A stretch of DNA of 64,000 nucleotides from assembly GCA_002368795.1 (NCBI GenBank), contig DFFG01000075.1, positions 29,148 through 93,147 on the forward strand, written 5' to 3'. Made by a program: the position numbers and the translations under genes. Positions 45,120 to 54,297 of the stretch are shown piece by piece. The notes beneath the pieces are model-generated. The model saw only the letters and a program-made list of their open reading frames with translations, did not search any database and was not told the DNA's origin. Every line of letters begins with the position of its first letter. Within the stretch, counting starts at the first letter, position 1. This DNA is from Eubacterium sp. UBA3782 (GTDB lineage Bacteria > Bacillota > Clostridia > Lachnospirales > Lachnospiraceae).

Positions 45120-45905
45120 GTGGGTAGATACCGTGTAAAGAAAAATGGGATCCCCATTTTGAGCCATATGGACATCAGCCGTATCGGCGGCCATCTGGCG
45201 GACAGTGTGCACGATCCGACGGTGCCTCTTCCGGAGCCTACGGATCTGAAAGCACTGCTGCAGCGGCAGTTTCCGGCATTTACGCTGATTACAGACCAGT
45301 ATCTTTCGCCATCGGGAAATCTTCTCGGACTGACTTCTTTTCCGGGCGGGGAAATGGTGGTGCCGGTTCCGGCACATCCGGGTGCTGCGCGGCAGATCAC
45401 GATCCCGGAGAAGACCATCATGATCGACCGGCGGCTTATGCAGGAGCGGCTCCTTGCGGTCTGCCGCTTTACCCTTGCTCACGAGATGGGACATGCCCTG
45501 TTTCACGGGCTGTTTTGCGCAGATCCGGAAAACATGAAGCTTTACGCCAGCCAGGGTTCCATAGCGCGGCCGTCCATGCTGGTGGATGACGGTACCTGTT
45601 TTCAGGTCGTCACCGACAACCATATCCGCAACGAGCACGACTGGCTGGAATGGCAGGCGAATGCATTTGCCGCGGCCGTCCTTTTGCCAGAGCGGTGGGT
45701 AAGGGGGATCGCGGGAAAGCTTCGGGAAGACTTCGGAGACGAAGCTTCCGGCACAGCTGGTCCCGAACCTGCCTTTCTGAACGAGCTGGTCATCATGCTG
45801 GCAGACATCTTTGCGGTATCAGAGACGACCGCCCTGATCCGGCTGAAAACACTGGGCATTGCACCGCAGGACATCCATTTTTCCGATGCGGGCATACTGG
45901 TGTAG
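45120..45905 (+). CDS. ImmA/IrrE-family metallopeptidase
   Basis: The 261-residue protein has the HExxH motif HEMGH (121-125) and a distal Glu near 179 in EWQANAFAAAVLLPE, the signature of ImmA/IrrE proteases. These cut repressors or regulators, often to free mobile elements or stress responses. It starts at GTG 45120 with AAGGGAG upstream. No XRE-type repressor is adjacent, as would be usual, so the target is not apparent. It follows threonine aldolase and precedes a hairpin-rich remnant region. Confidence 0.85.
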   Translation: MGRYRVKKNGIPILSHMDISRIGGHLADSVHDPTVPLPEPTDLKALLQRQFPAFTLITDQYLSPSGNLLGLTSFPGGEMVVPVPAHPGAARQITIPEKTIMIDRRLMQERLLAVCRFTLAHEMGHALFHGLFCADPENMKLYASQGSIARPSMLVDDGTCFQVVTDNHIRNEHDWLEWQANAFAAAVLLPERWVRGIAGKLREDFGDEASGTAGPEPAFLNELVIMLADIFAVSETTALIRLKTLGIAPQDIHFSDAGILV

Positions 45906-46201
45906 ATGAGGGCAAAGACACGCACAGCGGAAGATTTACAACTCATTCGGGGTGTCCCCCGCCTGAGTTGTAGCCTCCGGCGGGCGCTGAACGTCCGGTG
46001 GACGTTCGTTTAGCGCCGACCGGAGCGACAGCGGAGACGCAGACGCGCACAGAGGGAGGTGCTCACGCACCGTGCGCGCCGCGGCAAGAGCGCCGAGGCG
46101 TTCTTGAATACCATACGCATTACGACAAGAACATCAGGGAATTACAGAAGAATGACTGGATCGTGTAGGTAAAAACAAAAGCGATTCGTCATCGATGGAT
46201 A
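45906..46201. other. Hairpin-rich gap with a possible gene-end remnant
   Basis: ACAACTCA/TGAGTTGT (45938-45971) encloses CGGGG/CCCCG, and a second stem GCGCTGAACGTCC/GGACGTTC..TAGCGC spans 45984-46016. A frame at 46085-46168 ends in EYHTHYDKNIRELQKNDWIV, which looks like the C-terminus of a protein and has no start. This may be the scar of a mobile or deleted gene. Nothing else is recognised. Confidence 0.35.
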
Positions 46202-47272
46202 GTGAGTATGCAAATGAAAGCAACGAAACGAAAACAAGGAAAAGGGACGAAAAAAAGAGGATGCCTTGCGGCGCTCCTCCTGATCGTTCTAAGTTTGAGC
46301 ATTGTCGCTGGCTGCGGAATGTATGTGCCGGATGACAGTGTGCGGCTTACGCCTGTTTCTGTGACGGAGGAAGATGAAGAAATCGTGGAAGCTGCTGCGG
46401 CAGTGGAAGATGCCGCCGGGAAAGCGGCTTTAGAAGGAAAAAATGACATAGCAGAAGCTCTGCAGGCAGAGGGCAGTTCCGCAGTAGAGGGACAGCCGCA
46501 GGAGAAAACGGAGCAGAAAGGATCTGAGCAGGAAGCCCCTGGGCAGAACGGATCTGGGACTGGAAACCCTGAACAGGAAGAATCTGCGCAGGAAAAGCAG
46601 CCGCAGGAAGCAGAAGGTGCAAAGTCCTCATCTGGGTCTGCCGAGGCAGAAGGTGCAGATGGCGGCGAAGAAGCGGCCGAGCAGCGGCTGGTCGTGTGCA
46701 TGGGAGACTCCATTACCTTTGGGACCGGGCTCTTCCATCCGGGAGAGCAGTCCTACCCAACAAAACTTAAGGGACTGCTTGGCGAAGGGTGGCAGGTCCG
46801 GAATCTGGGACGGCCGGGCTACACGCTTACGGAGAGCACGCTCTGCTACACGGACGATCCGGCTTATGAAAAGGCACTGGCCAGCGGCGCAGATGTTTTT
46901 GTAATTATGTTAGGCACAAACGATGCCTATGCCTCCTTCTGGAATGCAGAAAAATACCGGGCAGCCCTTCAGACGATGACGGCAGAGCTCCGGGCGGCCT
47001 GCCCGGAGGCAAAGATCTGTCTGGTCACGCCGCCGCACTGCTTTCTGTTTGAGGAAGAAGGCATGATCAGCGATTCGGTTATCGGTCAGCAGATCGTGCC
47101 GATCCTGAGTGAGACGGCGGAGCAGGAGGGCCTGCTGCTGGTCGATATCTACACGCCTACCGAGGGACGCCTTGATCTGTTTTCTGACGACAAGGTCCAT
47201 CCAAATGCCGCAGGCGCCGAATTCATCGCACAGTGCATTTATCAGAGCTTTTCGGCAAATATATCCTTATAA
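46202..47272 (+). CDS. SGNH/GDSL-hydrolase lipoprotein
   Basis: The 356-residue protein has a signal with lipobox (LLLIVLSLSIVAGC, Cys38), then an acidic Gln/Glu/Pro/Ser-rich spacer to about residue 160. An SGNH hydrolase domain follows with nucleophile Ser170 in GDSIT, block III GTND, and the Asp330-His333 pair in DDKVHPNAAG. It is anchored on the outside and removes acyl groups from lipids or polysaccharides. A GTG at 46202 or ATG codons at 46208 and 46214 may start it; none has a strong ribosome site. Its 3' end overlaps the convergent YitT gene by 31 bases. Confidence 0.85.
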   Translation: MSMQMKATKRKQGKGTKKRGCLAALLLIVLSLSIVAGCGMYVPDDSVRLTPVSVTEEDEEIVEAAAAVEDAAGKAALEGKNDIAEALQAEGSSAVEGQPQEKTEQKGSEQEAPGQNGSGTGNPEQEESAQEKQPQEAEGAKSSSGSAEAEGADGGEEAAEQRLVVCMGDSITFGTGLFHPGEQSYPTKLKGLLGEGWQVRNLGRPGYTLTESTLCYTDDPAYEKALASGADVFVIMLGTNDAYASFWNAEKYRAALQTMTAELRAACPEAKICLVTPPHCFLFEEEGMISDSVIGQQIVPILSETAEQEGLLLVDIYTPTEGRLDLFSDDKVHPNAAGAEFIAQCIYQSFSANISL

Positions 47273-48126
47273 CCATCACCGTAGATCTCATTCGCGCTTC
47301 CGAGAATCAGGAACGCGGTGGGATCTTCTTCTTTTACGATCTCCTCCACCTGAGGCGACATGCGCTTGTGGACGACGCACAGGATGACCTTTTTGGGGTT
47401 TCCGGTCCATCCGCCGGTTCCCGAAAGGAAAGTACAGCCCACATCCAGATCATAGAGGATCCGCTTTGCGATGGCATCGGGATGATCCGAGATGATAAAG
47501 ATCTGCCGGGCTTCATCCCCACCGTAAAGAAAACGGTCCAGGACAAAACCGCAGATGCCAACACTCAGCAGAGCATAGAAAGCGATGTTGAAATCCCGGA
47601 AAACAAAACCGGATATGGTAACGATGATGAAATCCATGCACAGAAAGAGAAAACCAGTCTTGAGGTGCGGATGGTTTTTCCGAAGCAGCTTGACGATGAT
47701 GTCGGTGCCGCCGGTGGTCGCGCCTGCTTTAAAAATGATTCCTATACCCCCGGCCATGAGGATGCCGCCGGATACCGATGCGATCAGAGGATCGTTTGTA
47801 AGGATCGGAAGGGTGGAGAGCAGGTTGGTGAAAATAGAGGTGGCAGCGATTCCGTAGATGGTCCGGATCAGGAACCGCAGGCCGAATTTCCACAGGCCAA
47901 GCAGGATGACTGGGATGTTCAGCAGCAGGTAGAAGGTACCGGTCGAGACCGGAAAAAAGCGGCTTAGGATGACTGCGATACCGGTTATTCCGCCGGGTGC
48001 CAGATTGTTTGGATCCAGCAGAAGTGCGATGCTGATTCCGTAAATAAATGAGCCGATGGTGATCATCAGCACAGATAGCAGCTGGTGCAGCAGCAGGCTG
48101 GCAGGGGTTTCGTTTGTTTTGCCCAT
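47242..48126 (-). CDS. YitT family membrane protein (DUF2179)
   Basis: This 294-residue protein has an N-terminal membrane domain with five to six helices (IYGISIALLLDPNNLAPGG, GAGATTGGTDIIVKLL in the usual position) and a C-terminal cytoplasmic DUF2179 domain (RQIFIISDHPDAIAKRI, then NPKKVILCVV). That is the YitT family layout; the function of the family is unknown. TGGAGGATCAC precedes the ATG. It has a strong promoter and a terminator hairpin in its short leader, so attenuation is likely. Confidence 0.92.
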   Translation of the reverse strand: MGKTNETPASLLLHQLLSVLMITIGSFIYGISIALLLDPNNLAPGGITGIAVILSRFFPVSTGTFYLLLNIPVILLGLWKFGLRFLIRTIYGIAATSIFTNLLSTLPILTNDPLIASVSGGILMAGGIGIIFKAGATTGGTDIIVKLLRKNHPHLKTGFLFLCMDFIIVTISGFVFRDFNIAFYALLSVGICGFVLDRFLYGGDEARQIFIISDHPDAIAKRILYDLDVGCTFLSGTGGWTGNPKKVILCVVHKRMSPQVEEIVKEEDPTAFLILGSANEIYGDGYKDIFAEKL

Positions 48127-48180
48127 AGTGATCCTCCATATATAAGTGTAAAGATGATGACCGTGTCAGATATCTGTCCG

Positions 48181-48212
48181 ACAAAAAACGCCAGGCATAA
48201 AAACCCGGCGTC
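48181..48212 (-). terminator. Leader terminator/attenuator of yitT
   Basis: On the minus strand ACGCCGGG pairs with CCTGGCGT (one mismatch) and runs into TTTTT. It lies about 25 to 55 bases after the predicted start and about 55 bases before the gene, so it is an attenuator candidate. Confidence 0.65.
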
Positions 48213-48242
48213 ATGATCACATCTCGATCTTTTCACCAAACA

Positions 48243-48271
48243 AGTATAGCACGAATTGTAACTATTCACAA
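48243..48271 (-). promoter_or_regulatory. Promoter of yitT
   Basis: Minus strand TTGTGA (48266-48271), 17 bases, TATACT (48243-48248). The rest of the gap to 48558 shows no gene. Confidence 0.75.
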
Positions 48272-48558
48272 TGTATAAGTATGATTTCAGACATATTTCG
48301 AATCCGTGATTTAAACATGCGGAACGGGCTGCCCAAAGGATGTTCCAGGGGTATGGCGCATCGAGGTGTATTGCCCGCGCCATGCTGCCAAAAGCAGATA
48401 GACCCAGGAGATTGCCGAAGCGTATTGGCAGCAGCAAACAGCGTAAAATGTCTTGTCAGAAACGTCAGGCATGTTCATGAATTGCTTTTATAGGAGAAAA
48501 CATATACAATCACTAAGTGGAAAACATTCACAACTATAGTGACGACCGGGAGATCATC

Positions 48559-51500
48559 ATGATAAAAACAAGACTGATCCGGCTGCTTGCCCATGCACGC
48601 AAATACATTGTTTATAATATCCTCTGGCAGTGGGCTGCGCTTATTGCACAGATCGTTGCTGTTTTTTCCATTGCTTCTCTGCTGGAGAGCGCTTTGTCGG
48701 GAACCGTCGGCAGAGGGCGCTGGGCGACTGCCGTACTTATACTGGCAATTACCGCAGCTATCCGCTATCTCTGTGACCGGATGGCGTCGCGGGCTTCTTT
48801 TGCGGCCAGCGCCGACGTAAAAGGGATCCTGCGGGAAAGAATTTACGGAAAGCTTCTCCGGCTTGGGGCGGCCTACCGGGAACAGGTCAGCACAGCCGAG
48901 GTCGTGCAGCTGTCCACCGAGGGCGTAGAGCAGCTGGAAACTTATTTTGGGAAATATCTGCCGCAGCTCTTCTATAGCCTGCTGGCTCCCCTGACGCTGT
49001 TTATCGTGCTCAGCCCCATCAGCCTTCAGGCAAGCCTTGTGCTTCTGGCCGGCGTTCCGCTGATGCCGATGGCCATCGTAGCCGTGCAGAAGATCGCAAA
49101 GCGCCTGCTGTCAAAGTATTGGGGTGCCTATGCGAGTCTTGGCGACAGCTTTCTGGAAAACCTTCAGGGTCTGACAACACTGAAGATCTATCAGGCCGAT
49201 GAGGACCGCGCAGCGATGATGGACAAAGAGTCCCAGCATTTCCGCCGCATTACCATGAAGGTCCTTACTATGCAGCTGAATTCGACCAGCATCATGGACA
49301 TCTTTGCTTATGGCGGCGCTGCCGCTGGCATGGTTACCGCCATCCTGCAGTTTTATGGCGGCGGGATTTCCATGTATGGCGCAATTATCGTCTGTCTCCT
49401 TGCCGCTGATTTTTTCCTGCCTCTTCGGAGACTGGGCTCCTACTTCCATATCGCCATGAACGGTATGGCAGCCAGCGACAAGATTTTTCGTCTGCTGGAT
49501 CTGCCGGATCCGGCGGAGGGAATCGATACGCTGCCAGGGGATGATCCCGTGGATATCCGGCTGGAAAACACCGGCTTTTCCTATGAAGAAGGCCGCGCGG
49601 CCCTGCAGGATGTGTCGTTGTACATTCCTACAGGCAGTATCGCCGCTCTGGTTGGCGAGTCAGGCTGTGGAAAAAGCACGATCGCCAATCTGCTTGCCGG
49701 CAGGATCCGGAATTACAGCGGGTCGGTGAAGGTCGGCGGACGTGAACTCTCACTCCTCCGGGAGGAGAGCCTGCTGTCCCATGTCGTTCTCGTCAACAGC
49801 AGGAGCCACCTGTTTAAGGGAACAGTGAGGGAAAACCTGTGCATGGGAAAGCCGGATGCTTCCGATCAGGAGCTTCAGGCCGTGCTGCAGAGAGTTAACC
49901 TGTGGGCATTTCTGAAGGAGCAGAACGGCCTGGATACTTTGGTCGCCGAGGACGGAAGCAACCTGTCCGGAGGCCAGCGTCAGAGACTGGCCATCGCAAG
50001 AGCGCTTCTGGCCGACGCTCCAGTGTACATTTTTGATGAAGCAACCTCAAATATCGATACGGAAAGCGAGGAGATGATTCTCTCCGTGATCCGTGAGCTG
50101 GCAGGAACGAAGACCGTTCTCATGATCTCGCACCGCCTGTCCTCCGTCCGGGATGCAGATGTCATCTATATGATGGAGCAGGGCAAGGTCGTTGAGGCGG
50201 GAACTCATGAGGAACTCTTCAGCCGCCAGGGCCCGTACCAGAAGCTGTACTCCGCCCAGAGGGAGCTGGAGGAATATGCAGGCATGGCGCGGCAGACCAT
50301 GCAGGAAGCTGCACCCGCAGACATGACCGCGGCTGCCGGAGCGGAAGCAGATTTGACTGGAATTTTTGACGAAGAAACAACCACTGCCACAGCTTTCAGT
50401 GAAAAATCGGCCATGAATGAAGCTGCCAGAGTAAAAACAGCCACAGCTGTATCTTCTCGAGCAGAGGCGGCAAGAGAGAATTCCGTCGGAGCAGAAGCAT
50501 ACGCGGCTGTGTCTTCCCAAGCAGAGGCAGCCAGAGAGAATACTGTCGGAGCAGAAGCAGCCACGGCTGTGTCTTCCCGAGCAGAGGCGGCAAGAGAGAA
50601 TTCCGTCGGAGCAGAAGCTGCCACAGCTTCGGCTTCCGCAGCAATAGCAGCGGCGCAGACAGGATCCAGAGAAATAACCAGCCAGGCACAGCCGGCTGAA
50701 AATAAGAATCGCAGAGGTGCGCTGGCCATCATGGGCAGGCTGATCCTGCTGATCCGTCCCCTGATCCCCATCATGCTCGCTGCCATCGTACTTGGCACGA
50801 TCGGCTATCTGTGCGCGATCTTCCTTACCGTGGCCGCATCACGGAACATTTTGAACGGACTTTCCGGAAACAAGGGAGGAATGCTCCTTGTTCTGATGCT
50901 CCTCATGGCAATCGCCAGAGGGCTGCTGCATTATGCCGAGCAATACTGCAACCATTTTATTGCCTTCAAACTGCTGGCGATCATCCGGCATGAAGTCTTT
51001 GCAAAACTTCGTACACTGTGCCCGGCAAAGCTGGAGGGACGGGACAAGGGCAATCTGATTTCCATCATCACGACGGATACTGAGCTGCTGGAGGTCTTCT
51101 ATGCGCATACGATCTCACCGATCGCCATTGCTGTGTGCTGTTCCCTGATCCTGACGGTGTACATCGGCACGAAAAGCGTCACAGCGGGTATATTTGCCCT
51201 GGCCGGCTACCTGGTCGTGGGCGTGGTGATCCCCATCTGGAATGGTCGAAGCGGCGGAGATACAGGCTTCCGCTTCCGAAATATGTTTGGCGAGCTGAAC
51301 AGCTTCGTTCTGGATTCTCTCCGCGGACTGGACGAAACGATCCAGTACCGGCAGGGAGGAAGGACAAAAAAGGCACTATCCACTCGTTCGGCGGAGCTTT
51401 CCGCCCAGCAGCGCAGCCTTTCTGAAAATGAAGGCATCCAGAGAGCCGTCACAGATCTTGTCATCCTGGCATGGTCCTATGGCATGCTCCTTCTCATGCT

Positions 51501-52380
51501 TTCTCAGATGAGTGCCGGTACGGCTGAATTTGCAAAAGTGCTTCTCTGTACTGTTGCCATGATGGGAAGCTTCGGCCCGACGGCCGCACTTTCCGGCCTG
51601 TCCAACAACCTGACACAGACCCTCGCCAGCGGCGAGCGGGTCCTCTCCCTCTTGGAGGAGGAACCCGAGGTTCGGGAAATCACTGCAGAGGAAGGAAATC
51701 CGGCATGGGATGGCTATCTGACAAGCCGTTTTCAGGGAACAGAAGTCCGGAACGTCAGCTTTGCCTATGACCGGGAACAGATCCTGGACAATGTGTCCGT
51801 GTCCATAAAGCCGGGGACGATTACCGGCATCCACGGTCCAAGCGGATCGGGAAAATCGACGCTGCTAAAGCTCTTGATGCGCTTCTGGAACATCGATGAA
51901 GGTCAGATAGAAATCTCCGGAGAGCAGATCGGCCGGATCCCCACGGAAAAACTCCGCGAGGCGGAAAGCTATGTGACCCAGGAGACCTGTCTCTTCCATG
52001 ACAGCATCGCAGCCAATATCGGAATTGGCTGTATCGGTGCATCAAGAGAAGACATCATCCAGGCAGCAAAGCAGGCTTCCATCCACGACTTTATTCAGAC
52101 ACTGCCAAAAGGCTACGACACAGAAGTCGGCGAGCTCGGCGACACCCTCTCCGGAGGTGAGCGGCAAAGGATCGGCCTGGCACGGGCATTCCTGCACGAT
52201 GCGCCCTTCATGCTTCTGGATGAACCCACCAGCAATCTGGATGCCCTGAACGAAGGCATCATCCTCAGGTCCCTCCGTGAAAGCGCAAAAGATAAAACCA
52301 TCGTACTGGTATCCCACCGGGCATCGACCCTGAATATCGCTGATGCCGTCATCGAAATGGACAGCGGCAGAGCGTCATAA
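48559..52380 (+). CDS. Fused CydDC-like ABC exporter
   Basis: A single chain of 1273 residues holds two complete ABC half-transporters. The first half has a CydD-like membrane domain (STEGVEQLETYFGKYLPQL) and ATPase (GESGCGKST near 366, LSGGQRQRLAIARALL). A linker at about 578-715 includes three 20-residue repeats. The second half is CydC-like (ISIITTDTELLEVFYAHTI) with GPSGSGKST near 1093 and LSGGERQRIGLARAFL. CydDC proteins export cysteine or glutathione and help cytochrome assembly. No cydAB is nearby. GGGAG precedes ATG 48559; an upstream GTG at 48517 is less likely. Confidence 0.88.
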   Translation: MIKTRLIRLLAHARKYIVYNILWQWAALIAQIVAVFSIASLLESALSGTVGRGRWATAVLILAITAAIRYLCDRMASRASFAASADVKGILRERIYGKLLRLGAAYREQVSTAEVVQLSTEGVEQLETYFGKYLPQLFYSLLAPLTLFIVLSPISLQASLVLLAGVPLMPMAIVAVQKIAKRLLSKYWGAYASLGDSFLENLQGLTTLKIYQADEDRAAMMDKESQHFRRITMKVLTMQLNSTSIMDIFAYGGAAAGMVTAILQFYGGGISMYGAIIVCLLAADFFLPLRRLGSYFHIAMNGMAASDKIFRLLDLPDPAEGIDTLPGDDPVDIRLENTGFSYEEGRAALQDVSLYIPTGSIAALVGESGCGKSTIANLLAGRIRNYSGSVKVGGRELSLLREESLLSHVVLVNSRSHLFKGTVRENLCMGKPDASDQELQAVLQRVNLWAFLKEQNGLDTLVAEDGSNLSGGQRQRLAIARALLADAPVYIFDEATSNIDTESEEMILSVIRELAGTKTVLMISHRLSSVRDADVIYMMEQGKVVEAGTHEELFSRQGPYQKLYSAQRELEEYAGMARQTMQEAAPADMTAAAGAEADLTGIFDEETTTATAFSEKSAMNEAARVKTATAVSSRAEAARENSVGAEAYAAVSSQAEAARENTVGAEAATAVSSRAEAARENSVGAEAATASASAAIAAAQTGSREITSQAQPAENKNRRGALAIMGRLILLIRPLIPIMLAAIVLGTIGYLCAIFLTVAASRNILNGLSGNKGGMLLVLMLLMAIARGLLHYAEQYCNHFIAFKLLAIIRHEVFAKLRTLCPAKLEGRDKGNLISIITTDTELLEVFYAHTISPIAIAVCCSLILTVYIGTKSVTAGIFALAGYLVVGVVIPIWNGRSGGDTGFRFRNMFGELNSFVLDSLRGLDETIQYRQGGRTKKALSTRSAELSAQQRSLSENEGIQRAVTDLVILAWSYGMLLLMLSQMSAGTAEFAKVLLCTVAMMGSFGPTAALSGLSNNLTQTLASGERVLSLLEEEPEVREITAEEGNPAWDGYLTSRFQGTEVRNVSFAYDREQILDNVSVSIKPGTITGIHGPSGSGKSTLLKLLMRFWNIDEGQIEISGEQIGRIPTEKLREAESYVTQETCLFHDSIAANIGIGCIGASREDIIQAAKQASIHDFIQTLPKGYDTEVGELGDTLSGGERQRIGLARAFLHDAPFMLLDEPTSNLDALNEGIILRSLRESAKDKTIVLVSHRASTLNIADAVIEMDSGRAS
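50461..50640 (+). repeat. Three 60-bp in-frame repeats in the ABC linker
   Basis: Units begin at 50461, 50521 and 50581, encoding AEAARENSVGAEAYAAVSSQ and close variants (ENTVG, AATAVSSR). The period keeps the reading frame, and the linker joins the two ABC halves. Confidence 0.9.
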
Positions 52381-52406
52381 GCAGGATAGGTAATCCACAG
52401 AAAGCA

Positions 52407-52493
52407 GGCTTTTCACTGCACGTAAGGTGAGAAGGACGCAGGCTTTGGAGATGTGCCGGGCAGCTGCGGTTTTTCACTGCACGTAAGGTGAGA
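52407..52493. repeat. Two direct copies of a 24-bp inverted-repeat motif
   Basis: TTTTCACTGCACGTAAGG (extended to GTGAGAAG) occurs at about 52409 and again at about 52469, 60 bases apart. Each copy contains a short TTTTCAC/GTGAGAA inverted repeat. It lies just after the ABC exporter. Confidence 0.7.
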
Positions 52494-52500
52494 AGCCTGC

Positions 52501-52834
52501 TTCTGCAATCGTGCGCAATGGATACAGCAACTGCGTATCTCATGAGGGCACACGGCAGGAGCCTGCTTTTGCAATCTCATGCAATGGATACAGGATCTGC
52601 CCATTTCATGGGGATACACGGGCAAGGGACTGCTTCTATGACTGCGCACAATGGACACAGGATCTGCCCACTTCATGGGGGTATACGAGCAGGGGACTGC
52701 TTCTATGACTGCGCACAATGGACACAGGATCTGCCCATTTCATGGGGATACACGGGCAAGGGACTGCTTCTATGACTGCGCACAATGGACACAGGATCTG
52801 CCCACTTCATGGGGACACATGGGCAGGAGCCGCG
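52501..52834. repeat. Five tandem copies of a 67-bp repeat
   Basis: Units start at 52501, 52567, 52634, 52701 and 52768 (periods 66, 67, 67, 67). Each contains GCACAATGGACACAGGATCT, CATGGGG and a GGGCAAGGGACTGC-like end. The first two copies are most diverged. The period is not a multiple of three, so open frames through it rotate and are not counted as genes. It lies upstream of asnA. Confidence 0.9.
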
Positions 52835-52892
52835 CCGGCTGTCTTACCGCCACCATACTTTATTTGTATAATTATGCGCCGGATTTTCTCCT

Positions 52893-52921
52893 TTACGCAT
52901 TCTGGTCAACCGGTGTATACT
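52893..52921 (+). promoter_or_regulatory. Promoter of asnA
   Basis: TTACGC (52893-52898), 17 bases, TATACT (52916-52921), about 45 bases before the start codon. No T-box was recognised. Confidence 0.55.
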
Positions 52922-52966
52922 TGTCCAATAAAACTTGAAACCCTTGTTTGAGAAAGGAAAAAAGCA

Positions 52967-53968
52967 ATGTACAAGATTCCGGATAACTATGTATCTACTC
53001 TGAATCTCTACGATACGCAGCGGGCGATCGAGAGAATCAAGCATATCTTTCTGGCCAAGCTGTGTGCAGCTCTGCACCTGGTACGGGTGACGGCTCCCCT
53101 CGTTGTGGATCCGGCAACGGGTCTGAACGATAATCTGAATGGAGTAGAGCGTCCGGTCAATTTTGATATACCATACATCGGCACAGAAGCAGAGATCGTT
53201 CATTCACTGGCTAAGTGGAAAAGACTTGCCCTCTACCGCTACGACTTCAACATCGGCAAGGGTATCGTGACAGACATGAACGCGATCCGCAGAGACGAGG
53301 AGCTGGACAACCTCCACTCCATCTACGTAGACCAGTGGGATTGGGAGAAGGTCATCGACCTCGAGGACCGAAACGACGCATATCTGGAAGATGTCGTACG
53401 CCGCATCGTAACAGCAATCTGCGGAACTCTGGATGAACTGAAATGGACCTATCCGCAGCTGGAGACAGAGCTCTGCCGTGATGTGACCTTCGTCACCACC
53501 CAGGAGCTGGAAGACCGCTGGCCGGACAAGACCCCTAAAGAAAGAGAGAATCTGATCGCACAGGAGTACAAGACCGTATTCCTCCGCAACATCGGTGACA
53601 AGCTTGCCAGCGGAGAGCCCCATGACGGACGCGCACCGGACTACGATGACTGGCACCTGAACGGCGATCTGCTGTTCTGGAATGAGGTACTTGGCTGTGC
53701 ATTCGAAGTCAGCAGCATGGGCATCCGTGTCAGCCCCGAATCCCTGGACGAACAGCTGACCAAAGCCGGCTGCGACGACCGCAGAGAGCTCGACTTCCAC
53801 AAGAGACTCCTGGCAGGAGAACTGCCCTACACCATCGGCGGCGGTATCGGCCAGAGCCGTCTGTGCATGCTGATGCTGGGCAAAGCCCACATTGGCGAGG
53901 TACAGGCCTCCATCTGGGATGCAGCAACCGTCGAGGCATGCGAAAAAGCAGGAATCATCCTGCTGTAA
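52967..53968 (+). CDS. asnA: Aspartate-ammonia ligase (asparagine synthetase A)
   Basis: The 333-residue protein makes asparagine from aspartate, ammonia and ATP. It belongs to the class-II tRNA-synthetase-like fold and shows [36 protein letters not shown] and the C-terminal [14 protein letters not shown] typical of AsnA. AAAGGAAAAAAGC precedes the ATG. It is transcribed alone, between two repeat arrays, and its own 3' end has been duplicated downstream. Confidence 0.95.
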   Translation: MYKIPDNYVSTLNLYDTQRAIERIKHIFLAKLCAALHLVRVTAPLVVDPATGLNDNLNGVERPVNFDIPYIGTEAEIVHSLAKWKRLALYRYDFNIGKGIVTDMNAIRRDEELDNLHSIYVDQWDWEKVIDLEDRNDAYLEDVVRRIVTAICGTLDELKWTYPQLETELCRDVTFVTTQELEDRWPDKTPKERENLIAQEYKTVFLRNIGDKLASGEPHDGRAPDYDDWHLNGDLLFWNEVLGCAFEVSSMGIRVSPESLDEQLTKAGCDDRRELDFHKRLLAGELPYTIGGGIGQSRLCMLMLGKAHIGEVQASIWDAATVEACEKAGIILL

Positions 53969-54070
53969 AAGACACTTGCGAAAAAGCAGGAATCTTCCTG
54001 CTGTAAAAAGACACTTGCGAAGAAGCAGGAATCATCCTGTTATAAAAGATGCATGTGAAAAAGCAGAACA
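53939..54070. repeat. Tandem duplication of the asnA 3' end (38-39 bp units)
   Basis: The last codons of asnA (TGCGAAAAAGCAGGAATC and following bases, including the stop) are repeated downstream at 53977 and 54016, with a partial fourth copy at 54054. Each full unit contains GCAGGA/TCCTGC, a small inverted repeat, followed by TGTAAAAGACAC. Copies 2-4 are out of frame with the gene. Confidence 0.85.
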
Positions 54071-54297
54071 GGAAAAAGCATGAAGGTGTCGCAGCCGGCC
54101 CGCACAGACGGGAGGCAGCGGCACTTTCCTTATTATGTCTCTGGATATAAGGAAGCAGAGAAAAGACTCAAGAAAGGATCTAAGAAAAGATCCGAGAAAT
54201 GGCCTGAGAGATAAACACATCTGCAAAAAGAGAAGCAGCAGGATGCAGATGCGTTTCTTTGGATAGGATAAGTGCAGGGAGAGGACCCTATAGATAC

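Noticed and set aside
52501..52834. CRISPR array
   Set aside because: Units are joined head to tail without unique spacers, and no cas genes are present. The same applies to the arrays at 263, 2356, 54298 and 54841.
52488..52951. Overlapping open frames encoding repeated MDTGSAHFMG-type peptides
   Set aside because: They are products of a 67-bp tandem repeat whose period shifts frame; no ribosome site and no consistent frame.
52834..52966. T-box leader for asnA
   Set aside because: The predicted leader is only about 40 bases and has no T-box core or antiterminator.
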